From: Sphingomonadales bacterium EhC05
Lineage (GTDB): Bacteria; Pseudomonadota; Alphaproteobacteria; Sphingomonadales; Sphingomonadaceae
NCBI GenBank assembly: GCA_001650955.1
Contig: LXYP01000028.1
Location: 1-64,000, forward strand
Length of the DNA: 64,000 bases
Direction: 5' to 3'
A model generated the notes under the pieces. The model ran no database searches. It was given only the letters and a program-made list of their open reading frames with translations, and had not been told where the DNA came from. Shown here piece after piece: positions 36,851 to 45,451 of the stretch. A program made the translations under genes and the position numbers. Position 1 is the first letter of the stretch. Every line of letters starts with the position of its first letter.

Positions 36851-38083
36851 TCATGCAGCACGCCTTGAATATCTGTCCTGCAGTTGCGAAGGGACGAGAT
36901 AGTCGCGTGTAAGCGGGACAGCGTCCTGCTTTTTGGCCAATTGAACCTGAAAGACCACATGCCCATTTTGTCTGAACGCGAGCTCGCTGACGACAAGGTA
37001 AAACCGCCACATACGGCAGAACCGTTCATCATATATTTTGCGAACCTCATCGATTTTTTGTTCGAATCTGTCGCGCCATGCTTTGAGTGTCTCGGCATAA
37101 TGGAGGCGTAAAACTTCGACATCCGTAACATATAGACCTGAGCGTTCAGCAGCGGCCATTACTTCGGAAAGAGCTGGAGAATATCCTCCAGGAAATATAT
37201 ATTTTGCAATCCATGGATTTGTCGCACTCGGACCATCGGCTCGGCCAATAAAATGGATTAGCGCGATCCCATCGTCCGCTAGACTGCCATGTAACTTGGA
37301 AAAAAACTCCGAATAGTGGGGTATGCCGACATGTTCGAACATACCGACCGACACTATGCGATCAAAGGTTTCGGTGACCTCTCGATAATCTTGCAAACGA
37401 AATTCTGCGCGGGCACTTGTCTGCAATTTTTCTGCCCTCTCAAGGGCAACATTGTGTTGCTCACATGACAGCGTAACCCCGGTTACATGCGCGCCGTGCT
37501 CTTTGACCAGATGAAGGCCTAACCCGCCCCAACCGCACCCGATATCCAAAACATGATGACCCGGCTCAAGCATTAGCTTGGCAGCAATATGATTTTTCTT
37601 GTTTTTCTGTGCCGTTTCCAGGCTGTCATCGGGACCGACAAAATATGCGCAGGAATATTGCATGTCATCGTCCAGAAAGAGCCGATAAAAGTCTTTCGAA
37701 AGATCATAATGATGCGCCACATTGTTGCGGGCTATGGTCAACGGATTATGTTGAGCGAAATATCGATGAAATTGCCGATAAAGGGTAACTTTGCGAGAAA
37801 ACCAGCTTGGGCGTTGCAATGCTTGGTTGTTGATCAACAACTCCAGCAATCCATAAATATCGTCATTTGCTACGGTCAGCGAACCGTCCATATAGGCCTC
37901 GCCCAAAATAAGCTCGGGGTTGAGAAATAGCTTTCTGGGCAGACTGCGCGAATGTATTTTGATACTTATTGGATTTTTACAATCTGGGCCATATTGCTGT
38001 TCCTTTCCGTCCGGAAAGACTACACGCAGGGCACCGTTTTTTATGAAACCGGAAAGAAATTTTGATAGAAGATATGTCCACAT
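36851..38083 (-). CDS. cfa: Cyclopropane-fatty-acyl-phospholipid synthase
   Basis: A 410-residue SAM-dependent enzyme adding a methylene bridge to unsaturated phospholipid chains, hardening the membrane. Motif I is VLDIGCGWGG, and YSCAYF, EHVG and GGYSPALSE match Cfa/mycolic cyclopropane synthases. An ECF-type promoter motif lies about 79 bases upstream of the start, divergent from the sigma factor gene. Confidence 0.94.
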   Translation of the reverse strand: MWTYLLSKFLSGFIKNGALRVVFPDGKEQQYGPDCKNPISIKIHSRSLPRKLFLNPELILGEAYMDGSLTVANDDIYGLLELLINNQALQRPSWFSRKVTLYRQFHRYFAQHNPLTIARNNVAHHYDLSKDFYRLFLDDDMQYSCAYFVGPDDSLETAQKNKKNHIAAKLMLEPGHHVLDIGCGWGGLGLHLVKEHGAHVTGVTLSCEQHNVALERAEKLQTSARAEFRLQDYREVTETFDRIVSVGMFEHVGIPHYSEFFSKLHGSLADDGIALIHFIGRADGPSATNPWIAKYIFPGGYSPALSEVMAAAERSGLYVTDVEVLRLHYAETLKAWRDRFEQKIDEVRKIYDERFCRMWRFYLVVSELAFRQNGHVVFQVQLAKKQDAVPLTRDYLVPSQLQDRYSRRAA

Positions 38084-38161
38084 TTGCTGTCCTCACTATC
38101 TGTCTGTGATTGCAAGACAGGGCTTTTTGGCCCGTTTTAAATATCTTGCGTCAATGTGAGG

Positions 38162-38187
38162 GACGGCAACGAAGTGGGTTTGTTACA
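38162..38187 (-). promoter_or_regulatory. ECF-type promoter motif, site 4 (cfa)
   Basis: Minus strand TGTAACA-N15-CGTC(CCTC), 79 bases upstream of the cfa start, in the space shared with the ECF sigma gene. Confidence 0.7.
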
Positions 38188-38283
38188 GTTTGACAACTAC
38201 CAGGTAATCGGGTCCACTAAACATTGTAGACATGACGATATACAGGCGCGAAGCGGCCCAAGCGCTGCTTGCCGGGAGTGAAT

Positions 38284-38877
38284 ATGGCATCTGAAGACAA
38301 AGAATCGGGGGAGGATTATTCCGTGCATAAGGTCATGGCCGAGGTTCAAGCGGAGTTCCTTCGGTTTTTGGTCTATAAGCTTGGAAATAGAGACGAAGCA
38401 GCGGACGTGCTGCAAAATTTCTATGTCAGGGTTTTGGATCGCATTGATGATGTACGAGACAGCGAAAAATTAAGAGGATGGATGCGCAAAGTGCTCCATA
38501 CAACCTTGATCGACTACTATCGTACTCAGGGCAAACGACGCGTCATTGAAAAGGAATATGCAAACTTTGAGAAGCTGATGGATAGCGAAGAAGCAGAACA
38601 TGAATTGGATCGCATGATTTGCATTTGTCTGTATCAACTCCTCCCGACCTTGAAATCCGATTATGCCGATATTCTCTGGCGTATTGATATCGTTGGCGAA
38701 GCGCGCGAGAGTGTATCCGCCGCCTTGAGCATCAGTGAAAGTAATCTGCGGGTACGCCTGCACCGCGCGCGTCACGCGCTGCGCGATCGATTGAAAGAAA
38801 CATGTGAAACCTGTCCTGTGCATGGATTTCTCAATTGCGATTGTTCGCATGCAACCCACGCCGCTCCCTTGGATTGA
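38284..38877 (+). CDS. ECF sigma factor with Cys/His-rich C-terminal tail
   Basis: A 197-residue ECF sigma factor from ATG 38284 (GGGAG upstream). A TTG five codons earlier is not favoured. Region 2 (about 25-95, DEAADVLQNFYVRVLD...LRGWMRKVLHTTLIDYYR) and region 4 (about 130-172, SISESNLRVRLHRARHALRDRL). The tail has C174, C177, H180, C185, C187, H189 and H192. No anti-sigma gene adjoins it, so the tail may be the sensor, as in CorE-type factors. The start of the divergent cfa is about 200 bases away; an ATPase follows. Confidence 0.88.
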   Translation: MASEDKESGEDYSVHKVMAEVQAEFLRFLVYKLGNRDEAADVLQNFYVRVLDRIDDVRDSEKLRGWMRKVLHTTLIDYYRTQGKRRVIEKEYANFEKLMDSEEAEHELDRMICICLYQLLPTLKSDYADILWRIDIVGEARESVSAALSISESNLRVRLHRARHALRDRLKETCETCPVHGFLNCDCSHATHAAPLD

Positions 38878-38895
38878 GCTAAACTATCCTACGAC

Positions 38896-38921
38896 TGTAA
38901 CGAAGCGCATCCCAGTCCGTC
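38896..38921 (+). promoter_or_regulatory. ECF-type promoter motif, site 5 (P1B-ATPase)
   Basis: TGTAACG-N15-CGTC(TATC), lying between the sigma factor stop and the ATPase start 138 bases later. Confidence 0.72.
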
Positions 38922-39058
38922 TATCTTGCTGTTAGTTTGAGTATCGCTGTTGGGCGCAATCTTTCCAACCGCGATCTGTCGACTAGTTGATATTGAAGAA
39001 TATGCTGTCGTTTGGCAATGAACCGCCAAAAAGATGAAAAATCAAAGAGGGATACATA

Positions 39059-41407
39059 ATGCGGACCGCTGTAATTGAAGTCTCCGGGTTGCTTTCACCA
39101 TTAAGTTCACAGGGCGTTGAAAAACAGCTTTCCAAGTTAAGGGGAATAGAAAAAGCATCCGTAAACTCTGCCAGCGGCAGCGCCACCGTAACTTTCGATG
39201 AAAAAGAAATAGGGCTGGTAGAAATCGAAACAAAAATTGCCGAATGCGGCTATCACTGCGGCGGAGAGCTGTTGCCAAAACATCTATGCGAAAAAGAACA
39301 TCCAACGGCCAATGCTGCTGATCATAAAAACCACGAGGATCAGGGTAAAAAAGCCGCTGAGCTGGGCAAAGATGACAAGCAGGCCGCAACCGATCATACC
39401 GCTCATGAAATGGGTCATGGCGGCGGTATGGACATGGCCGAAATGGTAAAAGACATGCGCAATCGCTTCTGGATTGCGCTGATATTTGCTATTCCCATTT
39501 TCATTTATTCGCCAATGGGCGGACTGTTTACTCCGCCAGCGCCGCCTTTCGGGCTGCGTCTGGATCTTTGGCTATTTTTCCTTGGCAGCGCAGCGATTGT
39601 TTACCCGAGCTGGCCGTTCTTTGTTGCCGCATGGCGCGCGCTTCGAAACGGCGTTCTCAATATGGCGGTGCTCGTCGTCTTATCTGTCGGCACCGGATAT
39701 TTTTTCAGCGTCGGATCAACATTCTTTTTCCCTGGGGTGCAGTTTTTTGAGGCAGTAGCAGTGCTTCTGGTTTTCATTCTGCTGGGACACTGGCTCGAAA
39801 TGCGGGCACGCGCAGGCGCATCCAACGCTATTCGTTCGCTAATGGACTTAGCGCCGCCGAAAGCTACCGTATTGCGCGACGGCAAGGAAATAGAAATATC
39901 AACGGCCGAAGTGCTCAAGGATGACGTGATAGTCATTCGGCCAGGTAATAAAATCCCGGTGGATGGAGAAATTCTAGAAGGCGAAACGCTGGTCGATGAA
40001 TCCATGTTGACCGGGGAATCCATGCCCGTCAACAAGAAGCCTGGTGATAATGTCTTTGGCGCAACGATCAACAAAAGCGGTAGCTTTCAATATCGCGCGA
40101 CCAAGGTTGGCGCCGATACCGCGCTCGCGCAAATCGTCAAACTGGTTCAGGAAGCCCAAAATTCAAAGGCTCCCTCCCAACTACTCGCGGACAAAGCCTC
40201 CCAGTGGCTGGTCCTGATCGCTGTTGTTATCGGCCTTGCAACCTTTGCCGTCTGGTTTTGGTGGCTCGGTCAGCCGATTCTATTCGCCTTGACCTTGACT
40301 ATTACCGTTTTTGTAATCGCTTGCCCCGATGCTCTTGGTCTCGCTACGCCTATGGCCGTTATGGTAGGCACCGGTCTGGGCGCAATGAACGGTATTCTTT
40401 TCAAAAATGCCAGCGCGCTCGAAGACGCCACCAAACTCGATATCATCGTCTTTGATAAAACCGGAACATTGACGATGGGCGCTCCCGAAGTGGTTGAGGT
40501 TGTCACATCTTCTGAAGCGTCCATCGATGAGGTACTTGCGATGGCAGCAACTGTCGAGCAAGGTTCTGATCATCCCCTGGCGCAGGCCATAATGAAGCGT
40601 GCTGGTGATATGCCAAAGCAAAAATTGGCAGCTTTCGAAAATATCGAAGGTAAAGGCGCGCGCGCCGAGCTTGACGGCGAAGAGATTCTTCTCGGCAACC
40701 GAAGGCTCATGGATGAGCGTGACGTTTCGATGAGTGAACTCAAAGCCGAAGCGGCGCGATTGCAAGCAGCCGGCCAGACTGTTGTTCACATTGCCAAGGG
40801 CGGCAAGCTAACTGGCCTCATCGCAATTTCCGACGCGCCGCGTCCGACAGCCGCTGCCATGGTCGAAATGCTAAGCAAGCGGGGCGTCGAAGTCGCCATG
40901 CTCACAGGCGATAACCAAGAAACCGCAGAGCGGATCGCCTCTGGTCTTGGAATTACCACCGTCCTAGCCGACGTTTTGCCAGGACAAAAAGCTGAAAAAA
41001 TTAAGGAACTGCAGGCTCAAGGCAAAAAGGTCGGTATGGTAGGAGACGGCGTCAATGACGCCCCTGCCCTAACCCAGGCCGATGTCGGATTTGCCATTGG
41101 TGCTGGCACAGACGTCGCGATCGAAAGCGCCGATGTCGTGCTCATGAAAAGTGACCCTTATGATGTTCTGGGCGCGATTGAATTATCGCGCGCAACATTG
41201 CGGAAAATGCATCAAAATCTATTCTGGGCCGTCGCCTATAACGTCATTGCGTTTCCGATGGCAGCCGGCGTTCTTTATCCTTTCATCATAAGTCCGGAGG
41301 TTGCAGCGCTTGCCATGTCAGGCAGTTCTGCCTTGGTCGCCGTCAATGCATTATTACTGAAACGGACCCGTCTGGAGGGTATCCATGCAGCACCGGTGCC
41401 CGCATAG
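39059..41407 (+). CDS. P1B-type heavy-metal ATPase with CPD motif
   Basis: A 782-residue metal-export ATPase. A degenerate HMA domain (about 1-66) lacks the CxxC loop, which reads SPLSSQG instead. A His/Met-rich linker (about 73-127) follows, then the membrane domain with CPD at 422-424 in place of CPC, TGES, D466-KTGT, SDHP and GDGVND. The last helices resemble copper pumps ([32 protein letters not shown]). Metal specificity is uncertain. ECF-type promoter upstream. Confidence 0.93.
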   Translation: MRTAVIEVSGLLSPLSSQGVEKQLSKLRGIEKASVNSASGSATVTFDEKEIGLVEIETKIAECGYHCGGELLPKHLCEKEHPTANAADHKNHEDQGKKAAELGKDDKQAATDHTAHEMGHGGGMDMAEMVKDMRNRFWIALIFAIPIFIYSPMGGLFTPPAPPFGLRLDLWLFFLGSAAIVYPSWPFFVAAWRALRNGVLNMAVLVVLSVGTGYFFSVGSTFFFPGVQFFEAVAVLLVFILLGHWLEMRARAGASNAIRSLMDLAPPKATVLRDGKEIEISTAEVLKDDVIVIRPGNKIPVDGEILEGETLVDESMLTGESMPVNKKPGDNVFGATINKSGSFQYRATKVGADTALAQIVKLVQEAQNSKAPSQLLADKASQWLVLIAVVIGLATFAVWFWWLGQPILFALTLTITVFVIACPDALGLATPMAVMVGTGLGAMNGILFKNASALEDATKLDIIVFDKTGTLTMGAPEVVEVVTSSEASIDEVLAMAATVEQGSDHPLAQAIMKRAGDMPKQKLAAFENIEGKGARAELDGEEILLGNRRLMDERDVSMSELKAEAARLQAAGQTVVHIAKGGKLTGLIAISDAPRPTAAAMVEMLSKRGVEVAMLTGDNQETAERIASGLGITTVLADVLPGQKAEKIKELQAQGKKVGMVGDGVNDAPALTQADVGFAIGAGTDVAIESADVVLMKSDPYDVLGAIELSRATLRKMHQNLFWAVAYNVIAFPMAAGVLYPFIISPEVAALAMSGSSALVAVNALLLKRTRLEGIHAAPVPA

Positions 41408-41457
41408 ATTTATGGGGCCTAAGCCAAGCTAGACCGCCGAAGGAGAAATTCACTGAC

Positions 41458-42615
41458 ATGGCTGAAAACCTTCTATCGAATAGCTTAAAATCACGAAGCG
41501 ATCCGATTGCCATTGTCGGTGCCGGTCCAGCAGGTCTAGCTTGTGCCATTCTGCTCGCGCGGGCCGGACGCAAAGTGGTAGTGCGTGAATGGCACAAGAC
41601 CGTTGGAAGCCGGTTTCACGGCGATTACCAAGGTATAGAAAACTGGAGCGGCAAGCGCGATGCGCTGGAAGAACTGAACGAAGCGGGTATCGAAACAAGT
41701 TTCAACGCTCACCCCGTCTTTCAAGGCACTGCCTATGATTATCGCGGTAAAGAGTACCCGATAATCGGTCATCGGCCGTTATATTATCTTGTACAACGCG
41801 GTGGTCAGACGGGCAGTCTGGAACAAGGCCTGCTCGATCAAGCTATTTCAGCCGGTGTGGAAATTCGTTTTGGTGACCGCGCGGTGAGCATCGACGGGCC
41901 TGCAATCTCGGCGATCGGACCTAGATCAGCCGATGCAATTGCAGCGGGTTATATATTCGAAACCGATCAGGCCGACAGCAATCATATTGCTTTTGATAAC
42001 AAGCTTGCTCCTCATGGCTATGCCTATTTGCTGGTCCACAATGGCCAGGGTACGCTAGCAAGCTGCATGTTCAGCGGCTTTAAAAACCAAGCGATGCACG
42101 TAGCGCGCTCTGTAAAGTTTTTCGAAGACAAAACCGGACTAAAAATGAACTCTCCGCGTCCGTTCGGTGGATTTGGAAATTTCCGTATCCCCAACACGGC
42201 AATGCAAGGCGGCCATCCGCTGATTGGCGAACAAGCTGGCTTTCAGGATATGCTTGCAGGCTTTGGAATGCGGTATGCTTTGCGTTCGGGTATTTTGGCG
42301 GCCCAAAGCTTGATTGATAGCACTGATTACACTCGTTTGTGGCGCGCGCAGCTCCTGCCACTATTAAAAACCGGCATCAGCAACCGTTTTTTGTACAATG
42401 CCGCCGGTGACCGCGGAGCGCGATTGGCGCTGCGGAATATCAGCCGATCAAACGCATCTGCAAGGCTGCATCGTCTGTATCAACCCTCTTTTCTGACGAA
42501 AATCATATTCCCGCTTGCACAGCGGCAATTTCGCCGCCCGCTTCATGATCCAAGCTGTGATCATGTTGCATGCCAATGTGTCTGGTGTGAGCATGGAGTG
42601 GGACACGCCGTCTAG
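41458..42615 (+). CDS. FAD-dependent oxidoreductase with Cys-rich tail
   Basis: A 385-residue enzyme with an N-terminal Rossmann FAD/NAD site (GAGPAG, 21-26) and geranylgeranyl-reductase-like layout. The last 20 residues carry C367, C372, C374 and C377 with nearby His, which could bind a metal or FeS cluster. It starts 50 bases after the ATPase stop, so it is probably co-transcribed. Substrate unknown. Confidence 0.82.
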   Translation: MAENLLSNSLKSRSDPIAIVGAGPAGLACAILLARAGRKVVVREWHKTVGSRFHGDYQGIENWSGKRDALEELNEAGIETSFNAHPVFQGTAYDYRGKEYPIIGHRPLYYLVQRGGQTGSLEQGLLDQAISAGVEIRFGDRAVSIDGPAISAIGPRSADAIAAGYIFETDQADSNHIAFDNKLAPHGYAYLLVHNGQGTLASCMFSGFKNQAMHVARSVKFFEDKTGLKMNSPRPFGGFGNFRIPNTAMQGGHPLIGEQAGFQDMLAGFGMRYALRSGILAAQSLIDSTDYTRLWRAQLLPLLKTGISNRFLYNAAGDRGARLALRNISRSNASARLHRLYQPSFLTKIIFPLAQRQFRRPLHDPSCDHVACQCVWCEHGVGHAV

Positions 42616-42683
42616 ATATTCTGACGGACGCCCAAATTTCAAGAGCCGCAGCTGTCCAAAGTTGGCGAATTTGAGTGGTCGAC

Positions 42684-42709
42684 TGTAACGCCGCGCGTTT
42701 TCTAACGTC
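42684..42709 (+). promoter_or_regulatory. ECF-type promoter motif, site 6
   Basis: TGTAACG-N15-CGTC(TATT), 83 bases upstream of the DUF2933 gene that begins a DUF2933-ICMT-Rieske group. Confidence 0.72.
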
Positions 42710-42791
42710 TATTCCTATAAGCAATCTTTGAGCGTCGGCTTTTTTTAGAAATGCCGCGCTCGTGCGATTATGAAAATGGAGGTATGAAATC

Positions 42792-43070
42792 ATGCAACAC
42801 CAACACAAGGCATCCGCGTCACAGCCATCCAACTCCCGCGTAAAATTTATATTTTACGGGTTTTTGGCAATAGCGGCCTTTGCGCTATATTTTGAGCATC
42901 AAGCCCATATCCCAGGCGACTATCTGCTGCTCGGCGGCTTGCTGCTTGTTTGTGTTGTCATGCACAGTTTCATGCACGCCGGGCATGGTGGGCATGGTGG
43001 GCATGGTGGGCATGGTGCCAAGCGCGGCGATCCTGATCAAGGGTCAATCCCTGACAAGTTAGGAGAATAA
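42792..43070 (+). CDS. DUF2933 protein with Gly-His tail
   Basis: A 92-residue membrane protein with two TM segments and HQAHIPGDYLLLGG, the DUF2933 hallmark. After the second TM comes an HAGHGGHGGHGGHGAK tail encoded by a 9-base tandem repeat; such Gly-His runs often bind Ni, Cu or Zn. Paralogue of the gene at 20110. Its stop overlaps the next start. Confidence 0.8.
   Translation: MQHQHKASASQPSNSRVKFIFYGFLAIAAFALYFEHQAHIPGDYLLLGGLLLVCVVMHSFMHAGHGGHGGHGGHGAKRGDPDQGSIPDKLGE
42981..43016 (+). repeat. 9-bp tandem repeat (4 copies)
   Basis: Four perfect copies of GGGCATGGT in frame within the DUF2933 gene, encoding the Gly-His-Gly tail. Prone to copy-number change. Confidence 0.95.
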
Positions 43071-43738
43071 TGATGGATATGTCTGCCTACGGGCTATGGT
43101 TTCTGGTTGTTTTCAATTCGGCCATTTTCATCATCTTTGCGTTTAGTTTTTTCAAACCTCGGACAAAGCGAGATTGGCGCTCTTTTGGCGGCTTTAGCGC
43201 ATTTATTGTTGCTCTTTTTACAGAAATGTATGGCTTCCCATTGACCATATATTTCCTGGCTGGCTGGTTGCAATCCAACTATCCCAATATAGACTGGTTC
43301 GCGCATGATAGCGGACATTTGCTGGAAATGGTTTTCGGATGGGAGGCTAATCCTCATTTTGGGCCTTTTCATCTGCTAAGTTTTATCTTCATAGGCGGCG
43401 GATTCTATTTGCTCTCCGCAGCTTGGCGGGTGCTTTACAAAGCACAGCATAGCGGCGAACTAGCACAAACAGGCCCCTACGCGCGGATAAGACATCCGCA
43501 ATATGTTGGTTTTGTGATGATCATGATTGGATTTCTATTCCAGTGGCCAACCCTACTGACGCTCGCAATGTTTCCCGTATTGCTGATTATGTACTGGCGG
43601 CTCGCACTTAAAGAAGAACGCGAAGTCGAAGCGCAGTTGGGAGATGTTTACCGCAGCTATGCAGCTAAGGTTCCTCGCTTTATTCCGCGATGGGGCGGCA
43701 AATCAGCGACAGTTTCCATCGGTCAGGATGGATCATGA
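43070..43738 (+). CDS. ICMT-family membrane methyltransferase-like protein (second copy)
   Basis: A 222-residue membrane protein with about five TM segments and the same C-terminal signature as the gene at 23229: GPYARIRHPQYVG then EEREVEAQLGDVYRSY. AGGAG precedes two tandem ATGs. Its stop overlaps the start of a 22-residue frame as ATGA. Substrate unknown; both copies lie under the same promoter motif. Confidence 0.83.
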   Translation: MMDMSAYGLWFLVVFNSAIFIIFAFSFFKPRTKRDWRSFGGFSAFIVALFTEMYGFPLTIYFLAGWLQSNYPNIDWFAHDSGHLLEMVFGWEANPHFGPFHLLSFIFIGGGFYLLSAAWRVLYKAQHSGELAQTGPYARIRHPQYVGFVMIMIGFLFQWPTLLTLAMFPVLLIMYWRLALKEEREVEAQLGDVYRSYAAKVPRFIPRWGGKSATVSIGQDGS

Positions 43739-43803
43739 ACCAAGTTGGCAAGGGCGTATCAGCGGCTCATCACATTGCTGGGAATGATCCAAAGAGGCTG
43801 TGA
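43735..43803 (+). CDS. Possible 22-residue coupling peptide
   Basis: A frame with start ATGA-overlapped with the methyltransferase gene and stop TGATG-overlapped with the Rieske gene. No domain. Overlaps on both sides suggest it is translated, perhaps only to couple translation. Confidence 0.35.
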   Translation: MNQVGKGVSAAHHIAGNDPKRL

Positions 43804-44360
43804 TGGCGACAATTGCCGAAAAAAAGATAGATTTAGATTCCGCCGGTATCAGGCGGAGAGACTTCATCCATATCGCGCCCGTATCTTTTGCCGCTGTGGG
43901 GGTTGCCGCATCGGCCATACCTCTTGTCGACAGTATGAACCCGTCGGCAGACATATTGGCGGTTTCCTCGATTGAAGTTGATCTTTCGTCGATCGAGCCT
44001 GGGCAGCGAGTAACGGTCAGCTGGCGTAATCAGCCAGTATTTATCGTCCGGCGCAGGGCGACCGATATTGCCCGAACGCAAGCAGATGACGCCAATCCAG
44101 GCTTGATCGATCCCTTGAGCGATAGCGCGCGGGTTCAGAAATCCGAGTGGCTGATTATGATAGGTGTTTGCACCCATCTCGGCTGTATCCCTCTTGGGCA
44201 AAAAGAGGGGGACGTTCGGGGGAAATATGGTGGTTGGTTTTGTCCTTGCCACGGGTCGCTCTACGATCTGTCCGGGCGCGTTCGCCGCGGCCCTGCGCCG
44301 CGAAACCTCGATATTCCGCCTTATGTTTTCTTAAGCGATACGAAAATCCGCATCGGATAA
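43803..44360 (+). CDS. Rieske iron-sulfur protein (PetA-like)
   Basis: A 185-residue protein from ATG 43803. It has an N-terminal membrane/Tat-like segment ([14 protein letters not shown], about 17-43) and a Rieske fold with C123-T-H125-L-G-C128 and C147-P-C149-H150 for the 2Fe-2S cluster, very like bc1-complex Rieske subunits. No cytochrome b or c1 gene lies nearby, so it may be a lone electron-transfer paralogue. Confidence 0.88.
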   Translation: MATIAEKKIDLDSAGIRRRDFIHIAPVSFAAVGVAASAIPLVDSMNPSADILAVSSIEVDLSSIEPGQRVTVSWRNQPVFIVRRRATDIARTQADDANPGLIDPLSDSARVQKSEWLIMIGVCTHLGCIPLGQKEGDVRGKYGGWFCPCHGSLYDLSGRVRRGPAPRNLDIPPYVFLSDTKIRIG

Positions 44361-44452
44361 AAAGCCTTGCGGCCTGACTTCGACGCGAACCAAATATATG
44401 TTCAAAATTTAGCGCAGATCAAATTCTCGCTGGAGTTAAACACGGTAGACCA

Positions 44453-45451
44453 ATGATAACGAGAAACCGCATATATGCGCTAATAGCTCTTTTGATCCTA
44501 ATCGCGGTTGGGACTTATGCTTACTATATACTCCGAGACGATCACCAGACTGATGGGCATATTATTCTATATGGCAATGTCGATGTTCGCCAGGTGAACC
44601 TGGCATTCAAAGTTCCCGGCAGGCTTCGTGCAGTCAATGTCGAAGAAGGCGACACTGTTAAGGCCGGCGAGCTGATAGCCATTCTTGAACCGCAAGATTA
44701 CGAGGACGACGTGAATTTGTCGCAAGCCAGAGTCCGCGGTCAGTCCGCGCAATTGGCGGCGCTGCAAACGGGAACCCGTCCTCAGGAAATTGATCAAGCC
44801 GCTGCCATTCTGGCCGAAGCAAATGCCTCCCTCTCGCTTGCCGATAATACCTTGAAACGTCAGCAGTTTTTGGCGGACCGTGATTTTGTCTCCCCGCAAG
44901 GCCTTGAAACAGCAAAGACCGAAAGAGCCCGCGCCGCCGCTGCAAAAGAGGTTGCGGAAAAGGCATATAAATTGGCGCGCATCGGGCCGCGCTCTGAAGA
45001 TATTGAACGTGCCCGAGCTGCGCTAAAAGCGGAACAGGCGGCGCTCAACCTATCTGAACGACGCCTAAAAGATGCCAATCTCATTGCGCCATCAGACGGA
45101 CGCATATTGACGAGGGTGAGAGAGCCCGGTTCGATAATCGGAGCCGGCGAAACAATAGTCTCGGTATCATTGGTCTCGCCAGTCTGGGTTCGCGCCTTCT
45201 TGGCAGAGCCAGACCTGGACCGCGTCAAACCTGGAATGAAAGCAGAAGTCCAAACGGATTCCGGCGGAATTTATGCTGGAAAAGTCGGGTTTATTTCCCC
45301 TGTTGCTGAATTCACGCCAAAAACAGTGGAAACACCGGAGCTGCGCACAAGTTTGGTATACCGTGTCAGAATCATTGTTGAAGATGCCGGCTCACGGCTC
45401 AAACAGGGCATGCCGGTCACGGTTATTCTCAAACCCTCGGTCAAACAGTGA
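44453..45451 (+). CDS. HlyD-family periplasmic adaptor (YbhG-like)
   Basis: A 332-residue membrane-fusion protein with an N-terminal TM (about 7-25), lipoyl domain halves around a long coiled coil (about 85-215), and a barrel. YbhG-like. It should link the ABC exporter encoded downstream to the envelope. Its stop overlaps the next start as GTGA. Confidence 0.87.
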   Translation: MITRNRIYALIALLILIAVGTYAYYILRDDHQTDGHIILYGNVDVRQVNLAFKVPGRLRAVNVEEGDTVKAGELIAILEPQDYEDDVNLSQARVRGQSAQLAALQTGTRPQEIDQAAAILAEANASLSLADNTLKRQQFLADRDFVSPQGLETAKTERARAAAAKEVAEKAYKLARIGPRSEDIERARAALKAEQAALNLSERRLKDANLIAPSDGRILTRVREPGSIIGAGETIVSVSLVSPVWVRAFLAEPDLDRVKPGMKAEVQTDSGGIYAGKVGFISPVAEFTPKTVETPELRTSLVYRVRIIVEDAGSRLKQGMPVTVILKPSVKQ

